Shown: piece by piece, positions 1 to 11,215 of the stretch | Layout of the letters: each line of letters opens with the position of its first letter | Position numbering within the stretch: the first letter of the stretch is position 1 | NCBI GenBank assembly: GCA_028641055.1 | Contig: CM054060.1 | Coordinates: forward strand, 239,410,833-239,474,832 | DNA length: 64,000 bases | Source of the DNA: Alopecurus myosuroides | Taxonomy: Eukaryota; Streptophyta; Magnoliopsida; Poales; Poaceae | Direction of reading: 5' to 3' | Notes under the pieces: generated by a model | What the model was told of the DNA's origin: nothing | Databases searched by the model: none | The model's input: only the letters and a program-made list of their open reading frames with translations | Made by a program: the position numbers and the translations under genes

Positions 1-2992
1 GCAAACCCGGTGTTAGTCCCCAAGAAGACACGGATATCCTTCGGGTGTGCATCGACTACACGTCATTGAATAAGCACTGCCCCAAGGACAATTTTCCTTT
101 ACCACGGATCGACCAGATCGTGGATTCTACGGCAGGCTGCCAACGCCTCTCCTTCCTGGACGCCTATTCGGGATATAATCAGATCCGAATGAAAAGGGAA
201 GACGAAGAGAAGACGGCATTCTTCACACCCCACGGTGTCTACTGCTACACGACAATGCCCTTCGGCTGAAGAACGCAGGCGCAACATATCAGCGTTGCAT
301 GCAAAAATGCCTCGCCAATCTCATTGGCAAGAACGCACAGGTGTACGTTGACGACATTGTCATCAAAACTCGAGTAGAGGACACACTCCTCGAGGACATC
401 AGAGAAACTTTCGACGCCCTTAATGCATATCGGATTAAGCTCAATCTGACCAAATGCGTTTTCGGCGTCCCTGCAGGAAAACTACTCGGGTACCTGGTAT
501 CCGCCAGAGGCATTGAAGCCAACCCGGAGAAAATACAAGCCATCCTGACTATGAAGGAGCCAACCAATCTACGCGGAGTCCAGCAGCTCGCAGGACAACT
601 AGCCGCCCTAAGCAGGTTCATCGCACGATTGGGAGAGCAAGCGTTACCCTTCTACAAATTACTGAAGAAGACGGACAAATTCGAGTGGACACCGGAAGCT
701 AAACAAGCGTTCGCAGACTTGAAGCGATCGTTGCAAAGCAGGCGCGTCCTTGCAACACCGCAAGAAAGGGAGCCACTTTTCCTATACTTAGCCGCTACAA
801 ACCAGGTCATCAGCACAGCAATCGTAGTCGAACGACCTGAAGACGGCAAAGCATACGGAGTCCAACGACCAGTATATTACATCAGCGAAATCCTCTCGCC
901 ATGCAAGCAACGATACCCTCATTACCAGAAGCTCGCATATGGAGTTATTCTCACGGCCCGAAAGCTCAAGCATTATTTCCCGGAACACGCCATCACAGTG
1001 GTTAATGATGCGTCACTCGGGACAATCATGAACAACCCTATGGCATCCGGAAGAATAGCAAAATGGAGCATCGAGTTGGGCGCCTGGGACATCACCTATG
1101 CAGGACGCAACGCAGTAGAATCTCAAGTACTCGTGGAATTCCTCAGCGAATGGACGGAGCTACAAACGCCCAGGCCGCCTGAGTACACGAGCAATTGGAT
1201 AATGTACTTCGATGGATCCAAGAGAAACGAAGGAGCAGGAGCCGGAATCGTTCTTATTTCACCTCATGGAGACAAGCTGCAATACGTCCTGCGATTGGAT
1301 TTTCCACAAGATGATCCAGCATCAAATAACGACGCAGAATATGAAGCCCTGCTGCACGGGATGAAGATGGCAATCGCCTGCGGAGCTACCCGATTAATGA
1401 TCTACGGCGATTCCAATCTCATAGTGCAACAGACAATGAAAGAATGTGACGCCATTGCTGAAAACATGATCGCATATCGTGACATGTACAATCTACTCGA
1501 AGGAAGCTTTAAAGGGTGCGAACTGAGGCACATTGCGAGATCCAGCAACGAAGAAGCAGATAGACTGGCAAACATGGGTTCCACGAACACACCCATACCG
1601 CCAGGAATATACTTCGAACGGATGGTCAAGCGATCGGTCAAATTGAAGAAAGCTGAAGAAACACCAGCAGCGCCAGGAATAGAGGTTAGCCCGCAGGTCG
1701 CGCTTATGGAGCTTATTCATAATATATCACGACAGGTCTTTCTGGTCGAGCCAGTCTGGACGCAGAAATATCTGGACTACCTGCTCAATAAACAGCTCCC
1801 GGCCGATCCACGAGAGGCTCGACAGATACTCAGGCGCAGCAAGTCCTTTCGAGTGGTCAATGGAGAATTATACAAGCAAAGTATCTCGGGAATACTTCAG
1901 CGATGCATCGCACCCGAAGATGGCAAGGAATTACTCCAGGACATACACCAAGGAGATTGCGGACATCATGCTAGCTGGAAAACAATAATGGGAAAAGCTT
2001 TTCGAGCAGGATTTTACTGGCTAACAGCAGCCAGCGATGCAAAAAGCCTGGTCGAACGATGCGACGCCTGCCAGCGATTCGCACCAAGACCACACGCACC
2101 TGCCACAGAATTGCACATGATACCAATAGCCTGGCCCTTTGCACAATGGGGGCTAGACATGGTTGGACCACTACGCAAGTCCACACCAGGTGGATACACA
2201 CACTTGCTGGTCGCAGTCGACAAGTTTACCAAATGGATCGAGGCTACACCTGTAACTTCGGCTAGCGCCCAATGCGCCGTCAAATTCCTCGACTCCATCG
2301 TATGCAGATTTGGTGTGCCACATCACATCATTACAGACAATGGTACAAACTTCACAGCAAAGGAAACACAACAGTTCTGCGAGGAAAAAGGCATCAATTT
2401 CAAGTTTGCTTCAGTTGCTCACCCGCAAACGAACGGACAAGTCGAAAGATCCAACGGCTTAGTTTCGGATGGCATCAAGAAGCGATTACTCGATCGTCTA
2501 CACCCCGCTGCAGGACATTGGGCAGAAGAGCTACCCTCCGTACTCTGGAGCCTACGCACAACTCCTAATCGATCGACGAAGTACACGCCATTCTTCATGG
2601 TATACGGGGCAGAAGCAGTCCTTCCCGAGGACGTTCGATTCTGCGCCCCACGAGTTGTAGCCTACAGCGAAGAAACTTCCAACAAGGCGCTCGCAGAAGA
2701 TATGGATGCACTCGACGAAATGCGTGACATCGCACTCGCAAGATCCGTAGTATATCAGCAATCCTTACGCAACTATCATAGTCGCCGAATACGCCACAGA
2801 GCATTCGCGGTTGGGGACCTGGTGCTACGGCTCAAACAGAAGGAAGGACACAAGCTCGAACCACCTTGGGAAGGACCCTTCATCATACACGAAGTCATCC
2901 CAGGTGGAGCCTACAGGCTAAAGAATCCGACGACCGGAGGGATCTATTCCAATCCGTGGAACATCGCACACCTCCGCAAATTTTATCCATAG
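1..2992 (+). pseudogene. pol: Element A pol: RT, RNase H, archaeal-type RNase H, integrase (frameshifted)
   Basis: This is the 3' two thirds of a gypsy polyprotein. The RT fingers and palm are read from 45 to 266; a one-base loss then creates a TGA at 267-269, and the rest is open in another frame from about 270 to 2992. In the downstream frame (residue 1 at 299), the RT active site YVDD is at residues 16-19. The Ty3-type RNase H covers about 160-235. An archaeal-type RNase H with D305, E348, D371 and D421 covers about 300-425. Integrase has an HHCC finger (H550, H556, C588, C591) and a D641/D680/E716 core with the usual 35 residues between the last two. A GPY/F-like tail (PWEGPFI) precedes the stop; no chromodomain is seen. 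Apart from the frameshift all catalytic residues visible here are kept. Confidence 0.93.
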
Positions 2993-3273
2993 GTTTACTT
3001 GTTATCGCAACAAAATAAGGCTATACTAGCCAGTCCTGTAGCTCGAATACATGGTTTCTCAGTCATTGCAATAAAGACATGATTCCTTCATCATATTCAC
3101 TCGAAGCTTCTCGTTCTTTACATGCTAAAAGTTACAGGTACACACCCCATAAAACACACGGGGGCTACACCTACAACTAAGCATCAGAGAAAAACATCAT
3201 ACAAACAAGGTTGTACACCTTACAACAGTTTTTACAAACTATAAACAGATTACAGGATATTTACATCCGACAA
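2993..3273. other. Spacer between convergent pol and antisense gene of element A
   Basis: About 280 bases lie between the pol stop on + and the antisense stop on -. There is no reading frame of note. A short G-rich CGGGGGCTAC motif at 3158-3167 recurs elsewhere in the element. Any poly(A) signals of the antisense gene would lie here; I could not assign one with confidence. Confidence 0.6.
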
Positions 3274-6200
3274 TCAATCAAAGCGCTGAGCATTCTCAGT
3301 CGCTAAAACTCTATCCACCTCTTCAGAGGTCAATCGGATAATTTTCTCCGCTGCAGGATGCACAGCATCATAGTACGGCGAGATATCCTCGATTGCATAA
3401 TCTGGGCGCCGAGCAACAGAGTTAACATCTATCTCAGGATGCCATATTCGGACAAAAGAGAGAGCTACAACCGCGCTGCACGTCATCTGATTGCGCACAC
3501 ACGCGCGAACTTCTCCTTCACGTCCAAACAACCTGAGAAGATAGCTCCAGTCTTCGGGACCCTTTTCGAGTGGGTAAAATACAGCGTTCATCACAACCAA
3601 GACCTCGTGAAAAGAACTCACGAGAATTCTCGCCTGGAGGACTCGGAATTTCAAGGTGGCCATCACAAAACCCCGACTGCGATCAGACCAAAAATTGTTT
3701 GCATGAGGTTTTGAGCTGCTAGCCTCTTGAAGGATGTGGTTTTCTACCCACTGCTTTTCTTCCCTATAATCCGGATTAACGACTGAAGAGCAAAAATGTA
3801 CTCAGTCAGCTACGGAAACAAGGAAGAAAAAGGCACGGGGGCTGCACTACTTACAGAGCAAATCCCTTGCGACTACAGCCAACTCATCCATCAGAAATTG
3901 TTCGCGTTCAGTCGCCAATTTCTGCTTGGACTTCGCCACATCGGCTACCCCGTGCATAGCTTTTATCTTGCGCTCACCCTCCTGGACCTTATCACGAAGG
4001 CCCGCAAAAGTGCCAACAGCGGCCACAAGTGGATTTACTGGAGTACCACGTCCACCCGAAGTTTCCGCGGCAAACCCAGTAGCCTGGAAGGATACAACGA
4101 AAGAAGTAAGATGCCCTACTCGAGTCATTTCTAGTCGCACATCTGACAAACGCTCGGGGGCTACTCCCATCGGGAGACAACGCACAAACAAGGGGAATAA
4201 ATTGCAAGGCGAAATCTTCAATTAAAGACAACAAAGGTACGGGAATACATCCCAAGGTTCATTACATTCAAGGAAGAAAAAGAAAAAACTATGAGGCTAC
4301 ATTGGTGCTTCCGCTAGCGGCAGTCGCCCCCCCTTTCAGCCGAGCAAATATCTCAGACAGCTTCCGAGCAAGAATGGCGGCTTGCTCGCCAAAACGAGAG
4401 AGTCGTACCTTTTTGCCCGTGGAGGGGTTGACTGGAAGAGATGAGTAGGCCTCCTCCAAACCTTCGACTCCGTGCGCCAAAGCAAATTGGATCGCGGTCT
4501 TTGCACCAGACTCCGACTGAGCAACCGCGAAGGCATCCAGAAGTTTGCCTTCTGAGAAGACCTTCAACAGATCATCTAGCGCGGGTGCAGGAGTGGCGTT
4601 GGCAATGAGGCGACCATGCAGTTGCACCAACACTTGAGTAGCATCACTAATCAAGGAGAAAACTCCATCAGCGTGCCTTTTAAGCTGGGCAAGTGTGTCG
4701 GTTACCACATCTACCCGCTGGAGTCCAGGGATCTCTAGAGGAACATCCAGAAGACCTACAAAAGAAGAAAATAATACTTAGCAAATTTCAGCAAAATGAA
4801 GGATCAAAGTCGCAAAAGTCCAAAACACTTACCCGCGAAACGCTCAGCGAGGGGACGGAGGAACCCGACAACGTCGTTATCGGCCTTACTGCCAGCATCC
4901 TCTAACTCCTTCAAGGCCTTCCGCGCATCCGCGAGCTGTCGGCTAAAATCTTCCGATTGCATGCGGGTAGCCTCCAGCTCTTGTCGAATGGCCGTCAGGT
5001 CAGCCTCCCGAGCAGTTACCTGCTCAGAGAGTTTGACCTTTTTGGATTCCGAGAATTCAAGTCGAGCTGCAAAAGAGATGCTTATCAAAAATCAAGAACG
5101 CACGGAGCACTGAAGACAGGGAAATGATAAAACTTACCCTTGAGAAGGTCGTTTTCAGTTTGAAGTCGGCTACGGTCCGTTTGAAGTGACTCGCAATCCG
5201 ACTCGGCGAGAACGACGCGGCGACCAATCGCCACAAGAGAATCAATAAGCGACAGCAAAAGCACGAAGACGGAAGAGTTAGAAGGATTAAATTGGAGTCT
5301 GTACCCGATTATTTACAATCGACTACAGCCTCGGGGGCTACTCCCATCGGGAGCACTGCCGTGCACCCGATAAAAATGAAATCATGAAGAAGAAATAAAC
5401 CAGACTTAGAGCCTGTAGCCGATCGCTTGCGATCGACTACAGCCTCGGGGGCTACTCCCATCGGGAGCACTGTCGTGCACCCGATAAAAATTTGAAGACA
5501 GAAGATGAAGTTTACCTGGCCGGTGGCGCGAGAGAGCGGATCCGCGGAGCTGTCCGTCACTTCTTTAGAAGCTGAAGTCCTGGCGGCAAAGCTGGGGGCT
5601 TCACGTTCCAAAGTCGCGGCCTTAGGGGCTGCTCTGGGAGAATTTTGGACGGTACCCGCAGTGGGAGTTTCACCCGCGTCCCTTGCCTTTTTCCTCTTTT
5701 CGGGAGGAACGGCAGAAGCGTACCTGCGAGGACTGATAGTCTGCAGACTGCAACAAAAGATAAAAAACATCAGAATTGAAGTGCGGAGAATGTTCGACCA
5801 AGAACAAGGAAAAAGACCTACTCGTCATCTTCGTCGTCGTCCAGCAAGTCCGCGTTCGAGGCAGTCGCCATCACCGGAAACGAGGGCGAAGGGGCGAGTG
5901 AACGAAGTGGAGTCACAAGGATGGGGGCCTGGCCGGGTGACGCTTCCAAGGAATTGTCCTTGGAAGTAGCCTCGTCATCATCCACCCGACGACGCTTGGG
6001 AGGGACACCATTCGAGTCGTCAGCGTCATCCGAAGAATCTCGCTCAGAACTCGAAGAAGCGTTGGCAACGCTGGTGTCAGCCGCACCATCCTGGTGACTC
6101 GCCAGTAGTTCTGAAGCCTCCTCTCCCGTAACTGGCGGGTAGCAGTCTGCCATAGCCAGGCTCTACAAAGACAGAAAAGATGAGAAAAGACCTTGTCAAC

Positions 6201-7219
6201 TAGGATTCAGAACAAAAAGGAAACAATTCAAAGACAAAAAGGAAGAAACTAACCGCGGCTGGAGGAGGATTTGAAGCGGCAAAGGCTTCAACCGAACAAT
6301 CGGGGAATTTCTCCCCCACCTTCAGTCGAGTGATACCCGCGATTTTCTTCTCGAATTCCACATTCGAAAGTTCTTCGCGGCTTACTCGGCTGGGGTCTTC
6401 TGAGCCTTGATACTCCCACATAGCGGAGGGCCTTTGCTGAAGAAGCTGGATCCTGCGTTTCAAGAAGATGCTCGCCAAATGCATCCCGTTGAGCACGACT
6501 CCCGCAGTCTGATCCCGGAGAGCGGTTACTCTTGCGAGTAAGGGCGCAACGGTCTGATTCTCCTCGGCTGACATCTTGTGCCCCCAGGACTTTCGCCTTG
6601 TCAGAACAGCGAACGGGTGGAACTCTACGATCCCACCCGAGCTGTTGTCGATGACGTAGAACCACCTCTTCCGCCAGCTTTGGGCGGAGTCGACAAAATG
6701 CATGTTGAAGTAGCTGCCTTCTTGTCGAGCTTGGATCCCGAAGCCGCCCGTGCGAAGCGGTTCGCCGAGCTCAGATTCCACCCGCGATCTCTCGCGGAAG
6801 ATCCGGACTTTGAAAAGCGCCTTCCAGAGTGCCCAGTGTGGGCGAATGCTAAGAAAGCACTCGCAGAACACGATGAAGCACGATATGTGCTGCACCGCGT
6901 TCGTAGGAAGATCGTGAAGCTGTATGCCATAGACATACAGCAACCCGAGGAAGAAAGGGTGGAGAGGAAAGGAAAGACCCCGAGACACGTGGTCCACAAA
7001 GACCACGCGCTCGTTCGATTGCGGGTTAGGTACCTCCTCCTTCTTTCCGAGGCGAACCCGCTTATCCGTCTCCGCCGGCAGCAACCCCTCCCGCTGCATC
7101 TCCTTGATGCTTTTCGCGGTGGTGTTGGGGGAGCGCCAGTCGCCAGCACGGGGCATAGGTTGCGCGGAGGGTTCCCCGGACGCAGAAGTGATAGCACCAC
7201 GCCTTTTTCCGCCAGTCAT
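3274..7219 (-). CDS. Antisense spliced gene of element A (putative gypsy-type transposase domain, coiled coil)
   Basis: A gene runs opposite to pol. Proposed exons (minus): 7219-6254, 6162-5822, 5747-5516, about 5257-5138, 5066-4833, 4755-4301, 4083-3855, 3782-3274. Donors are GT and acceptors AG, and the reading phase closes at the junctions I checked. Exon 1 gives 322 residues matching the family Pfam lists as putative gypsy-type transposon (PF04195); motifs such as HISCFIVFCECFL are shared with element B. Exon 2 is acidic with a KRRR stretch, exon 5 is a coiled coil, and exons 6-8 are conserved with B. The whole would be about 1,000 residues. The Met at 7219 is chosen because B starts at the same point; an in-frame ATG at 7306 would add a hydrophobic leader. 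The acceptor of exon 4 reads TG where B has AG, so splicing may be impaired. Function unknown. Confidence 0.75.
5300..5490 (+). repeat. Tandem duplication in an intron of the antisense gene (element A)
   Basis: A block of roughly 73 bp occurs twice with a period of about 113 bp. Each copy carries CTCGGGGGCTACTCCC followed by ATCGGGAG (5330-5353 and 5444-5467), then a GTGCACCCGATAAAAA end. The core CTCCCATCGGGAG has a short dyad. A third copy of the motif lies in another intron at 4153-4176. Confidence 0.85.
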
Positions 7220-7321
7220 TGCTTGCAGCACGAGCTCGAGCGCAAGGAAGAAGGAGATGGGCGCGAGGAAGAAGATGAAGGCAAGGAGCTGGGAAACTTT
7301 CACCATAGCGCTAAGACCCGT

Positions 7322-7329
7322 ACTTATAC
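7322..7329 (-). promoter_or_regulatory. TATA box of element A antisense gene
   Basis: TATAAGTA read on the minus strand lies about 105 bases upstream of the proposed ATG at 7219. Element B has TATAAATAA at the matching distance (43672, ATG 43776), and both are followed by CGGGCCTTAG-like or CGGGTCTTAG-like sequence. The conserved placement supports a real promoter. Confidence 0.65.
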
Positions 7330-7560
7330 GCGGAGCGAGATGATCTCAGCCGTACGATGTGCTACGTGGCACTTATCACGGCCGCCACGCGTGATGATGA
7401 AACGAAGCGGCGGCCAGCGCTGTTTCGTGCCACGATCTTAACAGAAGATCGTGCGCATTTACTGCGCGTCTCGCGTAAAAACCGGGAACGACGTCTCGTT
7501 TCCCGGTCAAAAAGCTGACCAGGTGGGCCACCATCTGCTGCCACTCTGTCACGTCCCATC

Positions 7561-7573
7561 GGGAGAAGAGGAG
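7561..7573 (+). other. Polypurine tract of element A
   Basis: GGGAGAAGAGGAG directly precedes the TG that starts the 3' LTR. Element B has GGGAGCAGGCGAG in the same place. It is the expected plus-strand DNA primer site in reverse transcription. Confidence 0.8.
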
Positions 7574-8930
7574 TGCGCCATGACGTCATGGCATACATCA
7601 TTCAAATTCAAGATCTTTCGATTGGAAGTTCAAACGTGAAAGTATCTTCGTACGAACAACAATTCCTTCGAATAGAAGCAACTTTTCCGTGAACAATTCA
7701 TGAAGCAAAACCTCTTCGAACAAGAGAAAAATACCCTATACACGAAAACTCTTTCGTATGGGCACAGCATTCCGAACATGAAAACTCTTTCATATGGACT
7801 TAGCTTTTCTTCCAGCACGAAACTTCTTTCGTATGGAATTCAAACAAATCGATCGGGTGGGAAGAACCTACCTCTCTTACACATGATAAATTTACATCAT
7901 AAAAAACCCGGATTGTTCAGCCGACTAGGCACATCCGGATGCCATATTCTTCGAATATGAAGGTAAGACCCGAAAAGATCTCTCTTTTGGGCCTGGAATC
8001 ACACTCGAAAGCTGCGTCCTCCGGTATAATTCCGTGTCAACAACACGAAGAAAAATCCTAGCGGACGCGCCGGGTACCCCCATAGGTTAAGTTCGACTTG
8101 GTAAGTCCACAACGGCCCAGTCGCAACGATCACCTCATCGGGTTCGAGTCGGAGGTCTCGAATCTGTGTAGGCCAGGAATGTTTTTGCCCTAGTCGCAAT
8201 TAATTGGCCCTGATCTCTCGGGAGAGCCAAGCTACTGTGCCACATCCTTCTGTGAAAAAGAAGCCGTACAAACAGGCACTTATGTTGCTCAATGCTCGAG
8301 CATGATGACTTTTCATACAGGGAACACACCCTTTAAAAACAATAACTGTCGAGCTGGTCCTCCAAAAAAGATCAAGAAAGGTTTGACCGTCTACTCGACT
8401 GGGAAAATCCCAATCAAGCAAACGCTCGGGGGCTTCTGACGAATATATAGATCCTGGACCCTGCGGGTAAGGACACCTCCTCTCAGGCTCAAGGCCAAAG
8501 CCCAAGAAGAGGCGCCCTTGAAGCACTCTAGAAGGCCCACGTGAAGCCCACCCGCACTAACTTGCGGGTTAAGCTAGGAAATCTGTAAACCGACATGGAT
8601 AGAGTTTGAATCCTCTCCGGGTAGGACTCGAGACCTGGCCATCTATATAAGGCCAGGAGAGCCCCCTAGGAGAGGGACCAAGCTATTACCGCACGACCTA
8701 AAAGCCTTGAACTCGAGACCTACTCTCGACTCGAGCACACCATTGTAACCGATCTAATCTTCAATACAGATCGACAAGAGGCAGGAGTAAGGGTTTTACC
8801 TCTACGAGGGCCCCGAACCTGGGTAAATCTCGCCCCCTGTCTAGCCGACGATTTCACCAGCGCTCATGACTTCTCCTAGTCGAAACCCGATAGGGTCACC
8901 TAAGGGATTTGTAGAGTCAGAGATTCGACA
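7574..8930 (+). repeat. 3' LTR of element A (1357 bp)
   Basis: The LTR begins TGCGCC after the polypurine tract and ends TTCGACA. It aligns throughout with the reversed B LTR (42094-43425), which sets both ends. It contains three or so degenerate copies of a CGAAA...TTTCGTATGG palindromic unit near 7743, 7779 and 7818 and a TATA box at 8644-8650 (CTATATAAGG). The G-rich CTCGGGGGCTTC motif recurs at about 8424. The next five bases are CCACC; the matching left TSD is outside the window. Confidence 0.85.
8644..8650 (+). promoter_or_regulatory. TATA box in element A LTR
   Basis: TATATAA in CATCTATATAAGGCCAGG, about 280 bases before the LTR end, is the probable core promoter of the sense transcript. 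Confidence 0.6.
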
Positions 8931-9904
8931 CCACCACTCCAAGTAAATTTCTCGTGTGCTACCTTTAAAACCTTCGGAAAAAATTCCTGTTTTGTGCCCC
9001 TGTTTTAGCTCATGAGGACGTAAATAGAGAATCTTTATCTCACTTGTTGATTGGATTTCACACCCTGGACTAGTGGCTTCATCCTCTTATCCAAATGATA
9101 GAAGAGCCGGCAGTGGGGTGCCCAGCCCAAAATTAGTACAACAAATTCTCTTCACTATTTTTTTCCTGATTTATCAGTCAAAGCATAATTGTGTAAACAA
9201 AAGAGAAAGAGGGATGACCTTCTACCCAGATGTGTCCTTCTATGGGAGCCTCTCTTGTGAAGTCTAGTTGGATTATGACGTATTGTATTGTCTGTTTACC
9301 ATTCGTTGACATAAGCATACACCTCTCTTAAAAATGTTTTCAATACCTTTGTTTAATAAAATAAAAAGCTCTAGCACATGAGTTAGTCCCTGCTTCCCTC
9401 TGCGAAGGGACTTTCTTTTATATTTATGTTGAGTCTTCACCTTCTCGCTTTATGAACCTTCTTGAGAGCATGGATGACACTCTTAGTGTAATGTGCTTGT
9501 CCCAAAACATGGTTAATTGTGGTATAAATTTAATGCTTGTATCTTTGATACTTTTATTTCTAGTCTTCATTTGAACTTCAGAGGTGCCTTGGAATTTATG
9601 TTTTGCTCCATTATTAAGGGCAAGCGAGTACACTTTATCATACCCTATTATGAGCGTTGCAATCTAGAATATTGATATACTTCATGTTGTTTATTATTAG
9701 TTTGTTGGCATCTCTTCATGGTTTGCATAACTGCTAGGTGACTTTTATCTTGCATACATATTATTATGAATTGTATCGGAACTTGATCATATAGTGAGTA
9801 TATTTACATCATATGAAACAAATGTGTTCGTAAAAGTCTTTTATCGCACTCGGTTGTTCACTGAATTGCATGAGGACAAGCAAAAAAGCTAAGCTTGGGG
9901 GAGT
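8931..9904 (+). mobile_element. Element E, non-coding 3' internal region
   Basis: AT-rich sequence without coding potential runs up to a purine-rich tract (AAGCTTGGGGGAG) and the TG of an LTR at 9905. This is the 3' untranslated internal end of an LTR retrotransposon. Element A appears to have inserted into it (right flank CCACC), but the other side is outside the window. Confidence 0.6.
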
Positions 9905-11215
9905 TGATACGTCCAAAACGTATGTCCTTTTCCGAACACTTTTCTTATTGTTTTCCTCTAAACTTGTGAGTTTTGGATACTACTAACACGGACTAACGCT
10001 GCTTTCAGCAGAATTACCTTGGTGTCTCGTTTTTGTGCAGAAAAATCAACTTTCGGGAAATTGTCCATAAAAGATCCCTTTGAGCTTAAAACACCAGAAG
10101 AACCCGGAAGCCAGAAGGAGGCCTGGAGGGGATAGGGCTAGGAGAAGGCCACACCACCCCTTGGCGCCCCCCTTGGCCACGCCGCCTATAGGTGTGGGCC
10201 ACCCAGGCACCTCATCGGGCCCCCTTTCGACTACATATGCATGTAACCTAAAAACCGAGGGAGGTTCGTCATATTCCACATAAACACAACAGAGCGTCGT
10301 AGCCACCTCAAAACTCGATTCGGGGATCAGAAGTTCCTGCTCTGGCGCCCTGCCGGGACAGGGATTCGACCGAGATCATCGCCATCAACACCTCCATCTC
10401 TTCTCCATCAACCATCCATGATTCCCCCGTCCATGTGTGAGTAAACACCGTTGTAGGCTGAGGGGGATGGAAGGGATTGGATGATATCGATCATGTAATA
10501 AGACCATATTGTTAGGGAATAGTGCCAAGTATCCCTTGTTAGTGTTTTCTACCGTTGTTGCAACTATTATGCTTAAGGCTTGTCACTAGGGCCCGAGTGC
10601 CATGATCTCAGATCTGAACATGTTATTGTTTCATGAGTATAATTATGTTTACATGTCATTGTCCGGAACCCGAGGCCCCAAAGTGATAGAAATTGGGACA
10701 ACCGGAAGGGATGGCTGTGATGTGAGGATGACGTGTGTTCACAGAGTGTTAATGCATTGCTCCGGTGCTTTATTAAAAGGAGCACCTTAATTACCACTAG
10801 CTTCCCTATAGGCCCCGATGCCATGGGCTGGTAGGACAAAAGATGTTGTGCAAGTTTCTCATTGCGAGCACGTATGACTATATTGGAACACATGCCTATG
10901 GTTTGCCTAGAAGTTGGATGCTTTATTATTATTATCTGCAATGCCCATGTTAGATTATTACATGACCTATGATATCCATGTAACGCTCGTCCATACATTC
11001 CCTCTATGCCTACAGTACTTCTCATCCTGTTGTTTTCCGCGATTGCTACTACTGTTACTATTTTACTACTGATGTTATTTTATTTCTACTGCTGCTATAA
11101 AACTGTTACCACTTTTAAATTGTTGCGAGCAAGTCTACTTTCAGGTGCATCTGAATTGAAAACTCACTTGTTAAGGCTAATAACTTTTGGAGATTTATCT
11201 TGTGAGAATATTGAT
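9905..11215 (+). repeat. Element E LTR, 3' end truncated
   Basis: The LTR starts TGATACGTCC right after the polypurine tract and holds features I recall from abundant Triticeae gypsy LTRs (a GGCGCCCC-rich stretch near 10160, GGATTCGACC near 10364, GTTAGGGAATAGTG near 10513). The expected end with CA is missing: sequence of this kind fades near 11205-11215 and unrelated F sequence follows. Family name not assigned. Confidence 0.65.

Larger units (their letters stand above)
1..8930 (+). mobile_element. Element A: Tat-lineage gypsy retrotransposon, left part outside window
   Basis: The window opens inside the reverse transcriptase of a + strand Ty3/gypsy element. In order it holds the rest of pol, a short spacer, an antisense multi-exon gene, a polypurine tract and a full 3' LTR ending at 8930. 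The 5' LTR, gag, protease and left TSD are off the window. Membership of the Tat lineage is inferred from a second, archaeal-type RNase H after the normal one and from the extra antisense gene between pol and LTR. Its LTR and antisense gene are clearly related to those of element B, so A and B are one family. Confidence 0.9.

Noticed and set aside
3796..4134. Plus-strand frame of 112 residues in element A
   Set aside because: It overlaps, in the opposite strand, exon 7 of the antisense gene, which is conserved in element B.
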